Source: Tagaea sp. (lineage in GTDB: Bacteria; Pseudomonadota; Alphaproteobacteria; CACIAM-22H2). Taken from it: a stretch of 7,366 nt of DNA. Under the pieces are notes generated by a model. The model worked only from the letters and a program-made list of their open reading frames with translations, did no database searches and had not been told where the DNA came from. Positions 5,784-7,366 of this stretch are shown here, one piece after another. The stretch lies in the NCBI GenBank assembly GCA_023653245.1, contig JAMNXK010000093.1, positions 1 to 7,366 on the forward strand, read 5' to 3'. Each line of letters opens with the position of its first letter. Positions within the stretch are counted from its first letter, which is position 1. The translations under genes and the position numbers were made by a program.

Positions 5784-7366
5784 GCGATCGGTCCTCGGGA
5801 CTCCGGGGCCTGGAATTGCAACGCGGCCAGGCGCGCATAGAGCCCGCCTTCCGCCATCAGTGTGGCATGGGTTCCGCTCGCCACCAACCGGCCCTTGTCG
5901 AGCACCAGCAGCCGATCGGCGCGCGCGACCGTGGCCAGGCGATGGGCGATGACCAGCACGGTCCGCCCCTTGCCGGCGGTTTCGAGCGCGGATTGGACAT
6001 GGCGCTCGCTCTCGGCGTCGAGCGCGCTGGTCGCTTCGTCGAGCAGCAGCAGGGCGGGATCGCGCACCAGCGCGCGGGCGATGGCGATGCGCTGGCGCTG
6101 CCCGCCCGACAGGCGCACGCCGCGCTCGCCCAGGAAAGTGTTCCAGCCTTGCGCCAGACGCTCGGCGAATTCGTCGACATGGGCGGCGCGCGCCGCCGCC
6201 AGCACGCGTTCGTCGGACGCGCCTTCCGCCCCGTAGCGGATATTCTCCATCACGTCGGCGGCGAAGATCGTCGGCTCTTGCGCGACCAGGCCGATGCGCG
6301 CGCGCAAAGCCGCCGGATCGGCGTCGGCCAGGCGCACGCCGTCGAAGCGGATCGCACCTTCCTGCGGATCGTAGAAGCGCAGCAGGAGCTGGAAGATCGT
6401 CGTCTTGCCCGCACCCGACGGTCCGACGATCGCCACGGTCCGGCCGGGTTCGACGGCGAAGCTCAGCCCGTCGAGCACCGCGCGCGCGGGTGCGGAGGGA
6501 TAGGCGAAGCTCAAACTCTCGAACTCGACGCGCGCGCTCCCGCGCTCCGGCAGCTTCACGGGCGCCGCCGGCGCTTGGATTTGCGGCACCTCGTCGGCGA
6601 GTTCGAACAGGCGCTCGCAAGCGCCCGCCGCGCGCTGCAGATCGGCGGCGAATTCGCTGATCGCCCCCACCGAGGCGGCGACCACGACCGCGTAGAACAC
6701 GAAGGCCGAAAGCTGGCCCGCCGTGATCTCGCCCGCGATCGCGTCGCGCCCGCCGACCCACAACACGAAGCCGACCGCGCCGAACACCAGCAGCATGACC
6801 AGGGCGATCAACGCCGAACGCGCGCGGGCGCGCTTGGCGTTGGCGTCGAACGCGGCTTCGACGCGCGCGCCGAAGCGCGCCGCGTCCGCGCGCTCGCGCC
6901 CGAAAGCCTGCACGGTGCGGATCGCGGCGAGCGATTCCTCGATATCGGCACCCACGTCGCCGAGGCGATCCTGGCTTTCGCGGCTCAATTTGCGCACTTT
7001 GCGCCCGAAAGCGATCAGCGGCACCACGATGAGCGGCAGGACCAGAAGTGCGATCCCCGTCAGCTTCGGGCTGGCGATCGCCATCATCGCCAAGCCGCCC
7101 GCGAACAGCAGTACGTTGCGCAGCGCCATCGAGGCGGAGGAGCCGACGATGGTCTGGACCGTCGCGGTGTCGGCGGTCAGGCGCGAGACGACCTCGCCCG
7201 TGCGCGTGAGCTCGTAGTAGGCGGGCGACAAGGCGAGCGCGCGCTCGAACACCAGGCGGCGCAGATCGGCCGCGACGCGTTCGCCCAGCCAAGTGACGAG
7301 ATAGGAGCGCGCATAGGTGGCGCCCGCGAGCAGCAACACGAAACCGCAAAGGCCGATCAAGGCTTC
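5780..7366 (-). CDS. ABC half-transporter, fused permease and ATPase (MsbA/LmrA-like exporter), N-terminus beyond window
   Basis: The last 528 residues of a type IV exporter half-transporter are present. The frame is still open at base 7366, so probably 60-90 N-terminal residues with the first membrane helix are missing. Several hydrophobic segments follow (around ALIGLCGFVLLLAG, NVLLFAGGLAMMAIA, TGIALLVLPLIVVPLIAFG, SALIALVMLLVFGAVGFVLW and AFVFYAVVVAASVGAI). The coupling region contains RLTADTATVQTIVGSS. The nucleotide-binding domain is complete: Walker A GPSGAGKTT at 6424..6398, Q-loop VAQEP, signature LSGGQ at 6112..6098 followed by RQRIAIARA, Walker B LLLLDEATSALD near 6053..6018, and H-loop IAHRLAT. 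It should dimerise in the inner membrane and export a hydrophobic substrate such as a lipid, drug or glycolipid; homologues include alphaproteobacterial MsbA-related proteins (TIGR02204 type, from memory). Its TGA overlaps the lipoprotein ATG. The substrate cannot be read from the sequence. Confidence 0.94.
   Translation of the reverse strand, partial: EALIGLCGFVLLLAGATYARSYLVTWLGERVAADLRRLVFERALALSPAYYELTRTGEVVSRLTADTATVQTIVGSSASMALRNVLLFAGGLAMMAIASPKLTGIALLVLPLIVVPLIAFGRKVRKLSRESQDRLGDVGADIEESLAAIRTVQAFGRERADAARFGARVEAAFDANAKRARARSALIALVMLLVFGAVGFVLWVGGRDAIAGEITAGQLSAFVFYAVVVAASVGAISEFAADLQRAAGACERLFELADEVPQIQAPAAPVKLPERGSARVEFESLSFAYPSAPARAVLDGLSFAVEPGRTVAIVGPSGAGKTTIFQLLLRFYDPQEGAIRFDGVRLADADPAALRARIGLVAQEPTIFAADVMENIRYGAEGASDERVLAAARAAHVDEFAERLAQGWNTFLGERGVRLSGGQRQRIAIARALVRDPALLLLDEATSALDAESERHVQSALETAGKGRTVLVIAHRLATVARADRLLVLDKGRLVASGTHATLMAEGGLYARLAALQFQAPESRGPIA

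Noticed and set aside
4728..7349. Very long minus-strand frame that would extend the lipoprotein upstream by 522 codons
   Set aside because: The extension is an Arg-rich out-of-frame reading of the ABC transporter. The ATG at 5783 with its signal peptide, lipobox and ribosome binding site marks the true start.
1..7366. Mobile elements, CRISPR arrays, tRNA or rRNA genes
   Set aside because: I looked for transposase motifs, terminal repeats, regularly spaced repeats and tRNA-like CCA/T-loop patterns and found none. Coding is continuous with uniform composition.

Overview
The window is a 7.4 kb, densely coded, very GC-rich piece of bacterial chromosome. The gene families suggest an alphaproteobacterium, perhaps Rhodospirillales-like: a COG3931-type N-formylglutamate amidohydrolase, a DUF1244 gene, a GckA/TtuD-type glycerate 2-kinase, an alphaproteobacterial-style pyruvate kinase and an MsbA-related half-transporter. 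That placement rests on protein character and GC content only. There are no RNA genes, insertion sequences, CRISPR arrays or integration scars, and almost no intergenic DNA; the largest gap is 60 bp.

Left block, minus strand, 1-2009. An N-formylglutamate amidohydrolase-like enzyme (1221-2009) runs by a 4-base GTGA overlap into a YbdK-type carboxylate-amine ligase (79-1224). After a 34-bp gap with its own apparent promoter and ribosome binding site comes the first 44 bases of a DUF1244 gene, cut by the window edge. The first two genes look like one translationally coupled unit that pairs an amide-forming enzyme with an amide-cleaving one.

Middle block, plus strand, 2070-4727. A glycerate 2-kinase and a pyruvate kinase form a two-gene operon with a 9-base spacer. 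Glycerate becomes 2-phosphoglycerate, which enolase (encoded elsewhere) turns into phosphoenolpyruvate, and pyruvate kinase turns that into pyruvate. The 60-bp region between this operon and the amidohydrolase seems to hold two interlocked divergent promoters. Their -10 boxes lie only 8-9 bases from the ATG codons and there is no Shine-Dalgarno sequence, so both transcripts are probably leaderless.

Right block, minus strand, 4728-7366. An ABC half-transporter, with its N-terminus beyond the window, overlaps by ATGA a lipoprotein with an alpha/beta-hydrolase-like body. In that lipoprotein the expected nucleophile serine and C-terminal catalytic histidine both appear to be replaced (GYGQT instead of a GxSxG elbow, GVGAD instead of GVGHD). 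It may be a non-catalytic, membrane-anchored pseudo-hydrolase made together with an exporter. This is the most unusual item in the window. Its stop codon directly abuts that of pyruvate kinase, with no base between them.
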